Part shown: positions 10,958 through 21,510 of the stretch, piece after piece
How positions within the stretch are numbered: the first letter of the stretch is position 1
How the letters are laid out: the number at the start of each line of letters is the position of its first letter
Assembly: GCA_004352715.1 (NCBI GenBank)
Contig: SCFE01000003.1
Span: forward strand, 1,826,589 to 1,890,588
From: Hofstenia miamia
Lineage: Eukaryota; Xenacoelomorpha; Acoela
Reading direction: 5' to 3'
DNA: 64,000 bases
The notes under the pieces: model-generated
The model's input: only the letters and a program-made list of their open reading frames with translations
What the model was told of the DNA's origin: nothing
Databases searched by the model: none
Program-made: the position numbers and the translations under genes

Positions 10958-13218
10958 TTCTTTTCTGCATATCAATTGACAATGAATTTTTCAAATATCT
11001 TCTATTCGCTCAAGTTCTAGTTTTTAGGAGCTCAAATTTATAAAATGTATTCGTTTGCAGAGGTGGTTTTTACTTCCTCCAATTTGAAACCATTTATGTG
11101 AAATACAATGAAACCTTGTATTCTACAATTTTAAATCGAAGAAAATTTTTATGATTCGTTTTCTTTGTTTTCTTATACTGATATTATTACAAATCTGTCT
11201 ACGTCATTCCGTTTTACAAGGAATATTTACAAGACCTTTGTTCTTTTAACAATTGATATCGTCAAAACAGGCCTTCAACCAATTCTATGAAGTTGATGTT
11301 CTCACACAGTTTCAATGTTTAACTAATTTTTTATCAACGAAAACTCAATTTTTTAAACAACTTTTAAAGTTCTGAAAAACTCTTAACTAGTTTATATTTA
11401 ATGATAGTAATATATTGTTACGACTCTGTATGCATATATTTGTTTTCATTATTCCACTGTATACAACATAATAGTTTCCCATTTTGCGATTTTATTTTTT
11501 AAAATATATACTACATCTTTTCTCATAGAAATTAAAATAAGTAGCGAAAATATAAAATAAGTGTCAAGCCATTTTTAAGAAAGTGCACACCAATTAAAAT
11601 TTTGTGCAAGCAAGTTAAGTGGAGTTCAAACAATTAAAATAAGAGCAAGCAAATTTAAAGCTAAATTTTTTAAATATTGAAAGAAAATACATGCATGCTC
11701 GGCAACTAGTATTAAGACTATATTTCAAATAACGGGTATATTAAACAAAGACCGGGAAATTTTATCTTGATGCAAAATGGCATGTCTCGCCCTGGTGCAT
11801 CTGAAAATAACCTTTTTAAACTTTTCTCAATGATAATTACAATTGAATTCTCAGGTGTGGCATTTTATATTGTCTCGTACATCAGCTCTGTGAGACAGTT
11901 GTTGAACCTTGTGTTAGCAGTATAGATCCAAGTCCTTCACGTTACACTTTTTTCTGATTGGTCAGGAGGGGACCTTTGGCCTCTGCTGGGCCGTGTATAT
12001 TGGAATATGTTCTGTTTTGTTGGCAAACACATTTGTTGCAGTCTATTGTTTAAAATGTAGCCAATTTTTTTATACATATTACATAAATTATTGTCAAAGA
12101 TCATTGAAATTCTATATGCAAGAAATTCACGTTTTTGGAATTATATTTTATTGCTAACTTGCTTCGGTAAAAGTCATAATTAATAAGTATTTTCAAACAA
12201 AAATATTTTTTAACATTGAAGAAAGTAAATACGTTTCACAGACGATCCACATGTCAATTACAAAAATAAAAACTTTTTTTAAATAATGTAATCGATAAAT
12301 ATTTCCAAGTAAAAATATAATGTAAACGATAAATATTTCGAAGTAAAAATAATTTTTAAATTAAATACATGCTTTCACAGACGCATACTCTCACCATACA
12401 GAAAAAACGAAAATTTATAAATAAATTTATTTACAAAGAAATGATAAAATGCACTAATAAATGATAAAGTTCATATAGAGAATTTCATCTACAGTTGAAT
12501 GAACAATGATAATATTCGGCATGACTTCATTGTTGAATGGTGGAAAATATACACAGGAATATTCTCAGATATACGTTCTTCTTTTAATAATGTAAGTTGA
12601 TGACGCTCAAACATTCAATTAGTACAATAAAAACAGAAATTAAAATAGTGACAGCAGTTTTATCTTTACATACACAACAAACAGAAATAATGGAAAACAA
12701 TCCGACATAACAATGAAAAACAATATGTAATATTATAATGTAAGAGAATGCTTACCAAATAATTTTGTATTTCTTCCACAGCATTGTTCTGCAAAGTGTA
12801 TTGGCACATCATTATTTTCAAAGATAGCGTCTAAATTAATGGTTAATAAACAAGTCATTAAAAACGAGATGACGTTCACAATCAAAAACACATGACTATT
12901 AACAATTAAATGTACAAAACAAACGAATTTTTATTTACGATGAAACATATACAAACTGTCATCACAGCATATTTACAAAAAACAGTGTTAGTCCATCTAA
13001 AATAATAATTACTGTCTTCATCGAAATGTGTGCGAAATTTTTATACAAAAGTCTATTTTGCAAGTGGAATGAATGATCTAATTCGATAATATAAAATTTT
13101 AAACAAAAGACATATATACCCTGCTGTGTATAATCAATTTTTCAATGTTCGTTTTCATTTTTAATTCATTTGAAGCATGGAACCTAAAGACAGGATAACA
13201 TGATAAATAAAACAATTA
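10958..13218. other. Intergenic stretch, nothing recognised
   Basis: AT-rich DNA downstream of the RING exon. It presumably starts with that gene's 3' UTR. No open frame, repeat or RNA structure I can support was found. Confidence 0.5.
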
Positions 13219-13242
13219 TTACCGATGCTTTCATAATTACCG

Positions 13243-14303
13243 ATGCTTTCACCGCGAGCAGTAGGCCCTTGCGAGCGCGCTGTGCTAACCACGCTTAACG
13301 CTACTTCGCTCATTGCGTTACCTGAAGAGGAATTAAGCAAAACTAAATTATTAGCTCCTCTCAAGAATCTCGGCAGAGATGAACTAATTATCCTGTTCAA
13401 CATGCTAGCAGCCATCAAAGAAACTCCTTCTGAATCCACCAACAAAACTACGCAAGTAACTCCAGAAATAAATCATGCGCCGTCTCAAACACAAAAGATG
13501 ATACAACGCCCGAAACACTTGAGAGCAGAAGCTGAATTTCTTGCCATCGGATCATCAATGTACCGTCATCTGAATGCTCCTGGATTACTAAGAACTTCTA
13601 CATGTGTTCATTCGTATCCGGGAGCCACCATTGAAGACATAGCTGATTTAATTCCGCTTTATCCCGAATCGAGTAATATTAAAGAGAATTCTCATTACAA
13701 TAGGAAGAAACGACTTATTGCAAAAGAAAGAAGATTTTACAGATAAGTATAAGAAATTAATTAATGTTATTAAAATTAAATTTAGTTCAGCTAAAGTTTT
13801 CCTTTGTGAAGTGTCTCGCCTTTTCCTAAGGACGAGGTGTTAAACAAAAAATCCGCTGAACTAAATTTACTTATTAAACAAAACGCCAAGTTGTTAAATT
13901 ATACCGTTTTCGAAAACTCTAACTGTTTTTATTTAGGATCTTCTGTTGATAGAAGTTTATTCACGAAAAATGGAATCCACTACACTAAACAAGGTAATGC
14001 AACGCTTGCACGGTCTGTCAAATTCTTTTTTAACACGCCGCTGAACCGCGTATTTAATTAGCGATTACATGATGAAAAGACCTACACCGTCAGCTCTAAA
14101 TCTTTTATCTTACCGTTTCCGCCTCAACACCGGTTCTCAAACGCACGCCAACCATTTTCACAAACGCCGCCCAACACCTTAGAACATGCCTTACTTTCAC
14201 CGCCAATAAACATGCGACGAAGTTATACCAACATTCTCTCAACACCACCGCCGTTATCACCCGCCGAGGTGCAGAGGATTAGAAACTTTCTTAGATTTTT
14301 CTA
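13243..14303 (+). pseudogene. CR1-like ORF1 with SGNH hydrolase-type domain
   Basis: Joining frames across two frameshifts (near 13693 and 13815) and one in-frame TAG (14059-14061) gives an SGNH-like domain: block I as AIGSSMYRHL, block III as IGRND, and the last block as NGIHYT, where the usual D is replaced by N and the H is kept. A Pro-rich tail follows (PPPLSPAEVQRIRNFLRFF) and ends at TAA 14302-14304. ORF1 proteins of CR1-clade elements commonly carry such esterase domains; their role in retrotransposition is unsettled. Block I has GSS instead of GDS. An N-terminal helical region (13300-13440) precedes the domain. Confidence 0.75.
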
Positions 14304-17300
14304 ATGATGGTTAATTTTATTATATTTTTGACTTTCATTGGGTTATGGCGTATTTTTCACCTAATTTATGCTATCGCTAATAATTCACTTTCTTTCATAT
14401 ATTTAATTCTAATTATTCTTAACTCAAAATTCAATATTACCTGCATTAGAGAAACCTTACCTATATATAAACATAATTTAAGAAACAGCATGAATACTTG
14501 CAAGATATTTAAAAAATGGATTTTCATTAAAACAACAAAACATTCTTTATTCTACTTTCTAGTACTAACAATATTGTTACATATATCCGGAATCGAGATT
14601 AATCCCGGGCCTTCCAAAGCCGATAATATTTATGAATACTCAGAATTATCAAACATAATACATTCAACTAATTTTTTTAAATATATTCACATAAATTTTC
14701 AGAATCTCTTAATAAAAAATGCAGAATTTAGACAATTCATTTCTGAACTGGATTCAAACTTTATTCTGGGCATAAGTGAAATCTGGTTTACAAATGATAA
14801 TTACAATTCGTCCTGGTCAATCGATAACTCTAAATTTAAAATATTTAAAAAGGACAGAAATCCAACCTTTCATTTTAATAAGACAAAAGGAGGTGGTGTC
14901 ATGTTTTTAATACCTAAAATACTCAAACCTAAACTTAGGACAGATATAGCAAAAGATTCAACTAATGAAAGTCTTTGGGTTGAAATTCGAAACCCAAACA
15001 AAAATTTTAATAGTAAATTATTAAATATCTCTTATTGTCCAAATAAAACTTATATAAATAATTTTTTCTTACAAATGGAAGATGAATTTTCTACTGCTCT
15101 GAGTTATAACAGGAATATAATGGTAATGGATGACTGGAATGTAAATCTTCTAAACAATAACGAAAAAAGTAAGCTTGGCAATTTTCTCAATACTTTCAAT
15201 ATTTCACTAATAAATAAAAAAATTCCTTCTAGAATTTCTGCTAATAGTAAAACGCTTATTGACTATTTCATGATATCAGAAAATGCTTCGTCTTATAATT
15301 ATTTTTGTTTTGAATTTCCATACTCAGATCACTGCCTTATAGCTACTTATTCGAATATTCTAAAAGTTTGTAAACCCTCTAAATCTTGGATAAAAATACA
15401 AGAAAAATCAGCAGAAAAAGTCGAAAAACTGGAATTCGATATATTCATCATTTACACCTAATGAAATGCTATCACATTTTACAAAAACTTTACTTTTCTA
15501 TTTGGATATATGCTGCCCAGAAAAATATATTCTTTCATCCGAATATGCCAAAAACTCAAAATATTGTTTCGAAGCCATGGATTGATTCTAAATGCATAGA
15601 TTTAATCCAAATAAAGAAACAGAAATGGAAAAAATACTTAAATTCCCAAACACTGGAAAATCATAATGCTTATAAATCTGCACGAAATTTATGTAATATT
15701 GCTATAAGGAAAGCAAGTAATAATTATTCCCGTTTTCAGTATCAAAGTCTTTCTTCCCAAAAAAATAAGTGGGAATTTGTTAACAATTTGCTAAATAGAA
15801 AAACATGCAAACCGAAGAAATAGAAAGAATATACTATAAAGATAAATCCATTACAAATAAGAAGGAAATCTGCAATGCTTTCAATGAAGTTTTCCTAAAT
15901 TTAGGAAACTACAACGGTATGAATGTACCTTTTTGCCTTAATAAACCCAAAGAAACTCTAACCTCTTTCTCTTTTCGTTTTGCAACAATATATGAAATGT
16001 TTAAAAAATAAATCCAGTGGACCCTCTCTAATACCAACGTGGTTCCTAAAACTCTCAGGTGACTTAATAGCTGAACCAATATGCTACATTTTAAATAATT
16101 GTATAAAACACTCCTTTTTCCAGATGAATTAAAATTGGCAAGTATAACACCATTATTTAAAAGAAATTATCCCGAAAATTATAGACCCATTTCGATCACT
16201 TCTCCAATCAGCAAAATTTTTGAACGAATTCTTTTTAATCAAATTAACGAACATCTTTGTAAACATGATCTCTACTCCAAAACACAATATGGTTTTCGTA
16301 AAGGTATTTCTACGAGCGACGCTTTAATACAAGCTACAGAAAAATGGCGATCAAGAATAAATGATAATGAATACTCAGCAATTGCTTGCTTCGACTTCTC
16401 GAAAGCTTTCGATTCCATAGACCGCAGTATCTTACTACAAAAAATTAAGTGTCTAGGTTTTTCTAATGACAGCATAGGTCTTATCTCCAGTTACTTATAC
16501 AATCGCATGCAAAGAGTTAAAATTAATGAATCTTTTTCAGATTGGGTATACACTAAAAATGGGGTTCCACAGGTTACAATTTTGGGTCCTTTATTATTTA
16601 ATATTTACATAAATGATTTGTCCGAGCAAGTAACATATGAAGTTATACAATATGCAGATGACACAATATTATTTCATTCTAATAAATTTCCCGAAAAAGC
16701 GGTTCAAACTCTCGAAACAAACTGTGCTTCTCTTGCTAAATATTTTGCTTCTATAAAACTAAGAGTAAATCTACTAAAAACTCTATTCTGTATTGTTAAA
16801 TCAAAAACTAAATCTACTGATACTTCAAGATACAAACTTAATTTCAACGGCATTCAAATAAAACAGGTTGAGTCTTTTAAGTACCTCGGAATAATTTTTG
16901 ACATACATCTAAATTTTGAAGAGCAACTAAATCATGTTATTAGAAAAATGGCCATATCGATTAAAGCAATTAACTTAATTTCTCAAAAACTTCCAACTAA
17001 AGCAAAAATTCAATTAATATATGCTCTAATATTAAGTCATTTTAACTATGCCAATGTACTCTACACAGATATAAACCAACAATTTCTCAGGAAATTCCAA
17101 GTGCAACTAAATTGGGCTATTAAAGTAGCAGTAAATAATCATAGCTTTAATAAGAATAATGAATATAGAAAAATTTCAAAATTATTTTTACATCCGCAAT
17201 GTTACATCCATATAAATGTCTTAACGACGTTCTTCAAAATAGTTAACAATACTTTCCCATACTACAAAAATGACTTTCTTGCTGCAAAATTAGTCAATAA

Positions 17301-17529
17301 ACAAAATAAAAGAACACACATAATTGAACCTATTAGGTATAAGAAGAGAATAATGAAAAATTCATTTCTAAACACAGCTATAAATATGTGGAATGAATTA
17401 CCAAAATATATTAAACAAATAAGTAGATTAAAAAATATTAAAAAATATTTTTGCACTTATAATATAGAAAAACTGAAATGGCGAGGTTATAAATTTTATA
17501 ATCCTGATTACTCTATTAATAGAAACTAG
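14304..17529 (+). pseudogene. CR1-like ORF2: endonuclease and reverse transcriptase
   Basis: The first ATG (14304) overlaps the ORF1 stop as TAATG. Residues 1-92 are hydrophobic and end in a 2A-like motif, SGIEINPGP (residues 95-103). The apurinic-type endonuclease follows with ISEIWF, DDWNVN, IDYFM and SDH; the D of the usual GDFN motif is retained but its context has changed. Frames then shift near 15420, 15810, 16000 and 16110. The last frame, 16099-17529, holds the RT core: PENYRPIS, YGFRKG, DFSKAFDS, GVPQVTILGP (usually GVPQGT) and an intact YADD at 16651-16662. The C-terminal region ends with NMWNELP, a typical LINE tail. The protein would nick the target and prime reverse transcription on it, but this copy cannot make it in one piece. 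Confidence 0.85.
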
Positions 17530-17588
17530 CAATCGTCATAGCCCAAGTTACCCACTTTTTATTGTTTGTACATGTTTAATATCCTTGC

Positions 17589-17760
17589 TCGAAATGACAA
17601 AACAAATCATCAAAAGGAAAATTAAATTTTCCCAAAGGAAGTAATTTTGTTCGAAAGCACAAAAAAATCACCAAAAGGAAAATTTAATATTCCCAAAGGC
17701 AAGTAATTTTGTTCGAAAGGACAAAACAAATCACCAAAAGGAAAATGAAAATTTTAGACT
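17589..17760. repeat. 62-bp tandem repeat in the 3' UTR of the CR1-like element
   Basis: About 2.7 copies with starts at 17589, 17651 and 17713 (each TCGAAA...), exact 62-base spacing and a few substitutions. The core contains ACAAAACAAATCACCAAAAG and TTCCCAAAGG. Confidence 0.85.
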
Positions 17761-17765
17761 CTCAA

Positions 17766-19080
17766 ATAGTAGAAAACTACTTGGAAATCCATTATATATT
17801 GGCATTCTTTCCAATGCTGTGCCCTAAAAACTCTAACAAAATCGTATTTATTATTAAAAATTCTTAATCTCTATATGATTTTAAGACGTTTAATGGGAAA
17901 TTGAGTTATAAAGGTGGTTTTCCTAATTGCATATTGCGAGATATATATTTTATATTTGAATACAAAGACTAAACCGTCTTGAAGAAGTATTTATTTCATT
18001 TTATCAGTTTCTGATAATTGTAATTTACGCTATTTATTTCTATATTTAGAAAATGTTCCTAAGTTGTTTTAATACCTAATGTACAAAATGTAGCTTAAAT
18101 CATTTAACGATTGCTATTGTATTTTTATAATGTACGACTATGTGTTTTGTAAAATCAATCAATTTAATCATTTTTGCGTAAATGTATTTTTTATGAAAAT
18201 GTATTAGTCTTTTTGTAATTGAAAATGTTTTGCGAGTTTCATGACTTCTAATTGATTCGTTTTTGAAATGGCGTTATGTATTCATTTGCGATTATCAAAA
18301 TTTACTCATTGACTGAAGAAAAATGTGAATGTTACCATTTTCTCAATAATTATAAAGTTTTTATTTTAATATTCAAAATCTATGATACAAATTAAGTACT
18401 TTTACAATAATTGATTTGTAGAATGTCTTAAATTTATATTTATATGTGATATTAAATAACAAAACCATTCACTCTTTAAAATACGAAAATAAAATCTGGA
18501 TTTATAACAAATGATTAGTCGTATTTATGTGTATGTATGTTTTTCTTACTAGTTCTTGAAAGTTTATACTAATACCGTCATGAAATTTTCATTTTGTTCA
18601 ATTATGAAAAACTATCTAAAATTTTAACAATATTCAGTTTTTTTACAGTGTTTTTGACTAATTTGATCGGTTGATTTCTTGCATACATATTGAAAAATTA
18701 AATGTATATCAGTACTGAAACAAATGATTGACGTCGAAAAAAATTGTAAGTCTATAAACGTGGAAAAGTCATAGGGCACCCTAATTATATTATTATACAT
18801 AACATGCATCTACTATTACACTTATTTAACTTAGTTGATGAGATGTATCTCTAGAAATCTATGATTAATGAAACACGTACAAATCATTTCTACATTCTCA
18901 TTGTATAATAAATAGTATTATTAAATTTACTAAACTAGCGATTACTTTATTTCAATCATCCTTCCCTCATGCTAAATTTGAATGTCAATTGCATGTTAAA
19001 TTAATAGCTAGGTAAAACAATGACATTTATCAGTTTAGAGAATACTATAGATTTTTGCCCATTTATAAAGACGACGTAGG
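17766..19080. other. Intergenic stretch, nothing recognised
   Basis: Very AT-rich, with no open frame of coding character on either strand. Confidence 0.5.
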
Positions 19081-19101
19081 AGTTTAAATTTTTATATTCA
19101 T

Positions 19102-19476
19102 GTGGCTTTGCTAAATATCACATTTCCCATAGGATTCAATAATATGCAAGATCAATCGTGGAGTTTTATCGACGCAAATGAAAATAAACGTGGTATTTAT
19201 GTGAAGGGTGTTCATGTGAAAAAGATAGAAGATGTGTTTAGTTTTGTTAACCAAGTCTTAACAAAAATTGAATTGATGGTTGTTAAATCTAAAACAAATG
19301 ACGAAAAAAGTTTTGAAAAACTATTTAGCACTTTTTCAAAAAATTTGCAAATGATTACAACAGTACCGAAATTGGATTTTGAAATCATCAGTGGAAGAGT
19401 AGTCATAAAAAATGAAATGCCTTATGAATTTGAATTAAATCAGGTAGGTGAAATGTTGGGTTTTGATCGTCACTAA
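19102..19476 (+). pseudogene. Fragment resembling a Polinton/Maverick-associated structural protein
   Basis: The frame starts VALLNITFPIGFNNMQ and ends ELNQVGEMLGF. A WEVALxxIxFPxxWxN opening and an LAxxLGF block about 100 residues later are, as I recall, typical of an uncharacterised protein often encoded in Polinton-like elements and their relatives in invertebrate genomes. The 124 codons are uninterrupted, but the protein stops right after the LGF block where relatives continue. The ORF has no clear start and stands alone. A decayed Polinton-type DNA polymerase lies 5 kb downstream in the same orientation, which fits but does not prove a common origin. Confidence 0.4.
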
Positions 19477-19585
19477 TCAAATAGTCAATGGTTTGAACAC
19501 TACTAAATATAGTTTTGATATTTTAAATGGACTGCATAATATTTTAATTTATACTGATATAGTTACTTGTCAACATTAGCAGAGT

Positions 19586-20585
19586 NNNNNNNNNNNNNNN
19601 NNNNNNNNNNNNNNNNNNNNNNNNNNNNNNNNNNNNNNNNNNNNNNNNNNNNNNNNNNNNNNNNNNNNNNNNNNNNNNNNNNNNNNNNNNNNNNNNNNNN
19701 NNNNNNNNNNNNNNNNNNNNNNNNNNNNNNNNNNNNNNNNNNNNNNNNNNNNNNNNNNNNNNNNNNNNNNNNNNNNNNNNNNNNNNNNNNNNNNNNNNNN
19801 NNNNNNNNNNNNNNNNNNNNNNNNNNNNNNNNNNNNNNNNNNNNNNNNNNNNNNNNNNNNNNNNNNNNNNNNNNNNNNNNNNNNNNNNNNNNNNNNNNNN
19901 NNNNNNNNNNNNNNNNNNNNNNNNNNNNNNNNNNNNNNNNNNNNNNNNNNNNNNNNNNNNNNNNNNNNNNNNNNNNNNNNNNNNNNNNNNNNNNNNNNNN
20001 NNNNNNNNNNNNNNNNNNNNNNNNNNNNNNNNNNNNNNNNNNNNNNNNNNNNNNNNNNNNNNNNNNNNNNNNNNNNNNNNNNNNNNNNNNNNNNNNNNNN
20101 NNNNNNNNNNNNNNNNNNNNNNNNNNNNNNNNNNNNNNNNNNNNNNNNNNNNNNNNNNNNNNNNNNNNNNNNNNNNNNNNNNNNNNNNNNNNNNNNNNNN
20201 NNNNNNNNNNNNNNNNNNNNNNNNNNNNNNNNNNNNNNNNNNNNNNNNNNNNNNNNNNNNNNNNNNNNNNNNNNNNNNNNNNNNNNNNNNNNNNNNNNNN
20301 NNNNNNNNNNNNNNNNNNNNNNNNNNNNNNNNNNNNNNNNNNNNNNNNNNNNNNNNNNNNNNNNNNNNNNNNNNNNNNNNNNNNNNNNNNNNNNNNNNNN
20401 NNNNNNNNNNNNNNNNNNNNNNNNNNNNNNNNNNNNNNNNNNNNNNNNNNNNNNNNNNNNNNNNNNNNNNNNNNNNNNNNNNNNNNNNNNNNNNNNNNNN
20501 NNNNNNNNNNNNNNNNNNNNNNNNNNNNNNNNNNNNNNNNNNNNNNNNNNNNNNNNNNNNNNNNNNNNNNNNNNNNNNNNNNNNN
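19586..20585. other. Assembly gap, 1000 N
   Basis: Exactly 1000 undetermined bases, probably a placeholder of arbitrary length. The open frames spanning it are artefacts. Confidence 0.95.
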
Positions 20586-21510
20586 GCTTCTGTCGACTTG
20601 TCCAAAGCATTTGACTCTATTGATCATCAGATTCTTCTTAGAAAACTAGAATACATTGGTTTTGATTCTAATAGTATAAATTTAATAAGATGCTACTTAA
20701 GTGATGGATTTCAAAGAGTCAAAGTAAATGATATATTTTCTAACTGGGGTAAAACTTAAAAAGGTGTTCCACAAGGTACGATTTTAGGACTGAATAAGAA
20801 CATGCAGATATATTTCCACTTACAAAGTCATCGGCAGTTTTACAAATTAGTCCCTCTAAATTTACTAGATTTTGCAATAGTAATTATAATTTTTTAAATT
20901 TTAAAAGGTGGCAAGTTTAATTTATGAATGTAGTCTTCTTTTGTGTGCAAACTTTGTTGCAAGGATCTTATAAAATTATTTTAAAAATTTTTTAGAGTAC
21001 TTAGTGATTAGGGGTTACTCTTATTTAATGAACATGTTAAATAACTACAAAAATAAATTGCTTTTGGTATAAAAACTATGCACCACGTTTTAAACCAACT
21101 ACCAGAAAATGCAATTACACAACTTTTTTATTCATTAGTAATTAGCTCTTTTAATTATAGTAGTATTTTATCTTCTAACATATGCGAAGATTTAATTAAG
21201 AAACTTGAAATTCAATTTAGGTGAACCATTAATTTTTGTAAAAGAAATTCTAGTGTTTTGAAGAGATGCATTTATACATCATTCCTAAGCAGTTTATTAA
21301 AAAAACACCGCCCCTAAATTTTAAAAATTGTGAAATTACTTCCACAATATAATTACATAAGATCCCAGAATTTTCAAACAAGCTCAACAAAAGAACAAAA
21401 AGTTTACTATTACAAAGAATAAATCTAAAATTATACGAAATTTTTTTATAAATAATGCAAAAAGACAATGAAATGAGTTCCCACAAGATATCAAATGATA
21501 TATGACAATT
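20586..21510 (+). mobile_element. CR1-like reverse transcriptase remnant
   Basis: Directly after the gap the plus strand reads SVDLSKAFDSIDHQILLRKL, then a stop, then KGVPQGTILG (20760-20790), which are RT motifs A and B. A decayed HADIFPLTKS follows where YADD is expected. C-terminal RT sequence is recognisable at 21076-21225 (VLNQLPENAITQLFYSLVIS) and about 21440-21500 (FFINNAKRQ-stop-NEFPQDI). The motifs resemble those of the element at 14304-17529, so it is the same clade. The 5' part is lost in the gap. Confidence 0.7.

Larger units (their letters stand above)
13219..17765 (+). mobile_element. CR1-like non-LTR retrotransposon, nearly full length, frameshifted
   Basis: Two consecutive ORFs (SGNH-type ORF1, then endonuclease-RT ORF2) lie in the usual order, followed by a short 3' UTR made of a 62-base tandem repeat. 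An ORF1 of the SGNH/esterase type plus an apurinic-type endonuclease and an RT without RNase H is the CR1-like layout. The copy carries several frameshifts in each ORF and substitutions in catalytic motifs, so it is inactive but not ancient. The 5' end is set only by the start of recognisable ORF1 sequence, and no target duplication was found. Confidence 0.85.

Noticed and set aside
13161-13445. 94-codon minus-strand frame over the start of the CR1-like ORF1
   Set aside because: Shadow of ORF1 on the opposite strand.
19544-20649. Several 340-360 codon frames on both strands
   Set aside because: They consist almost entirely of undetermined residues across the N gap.
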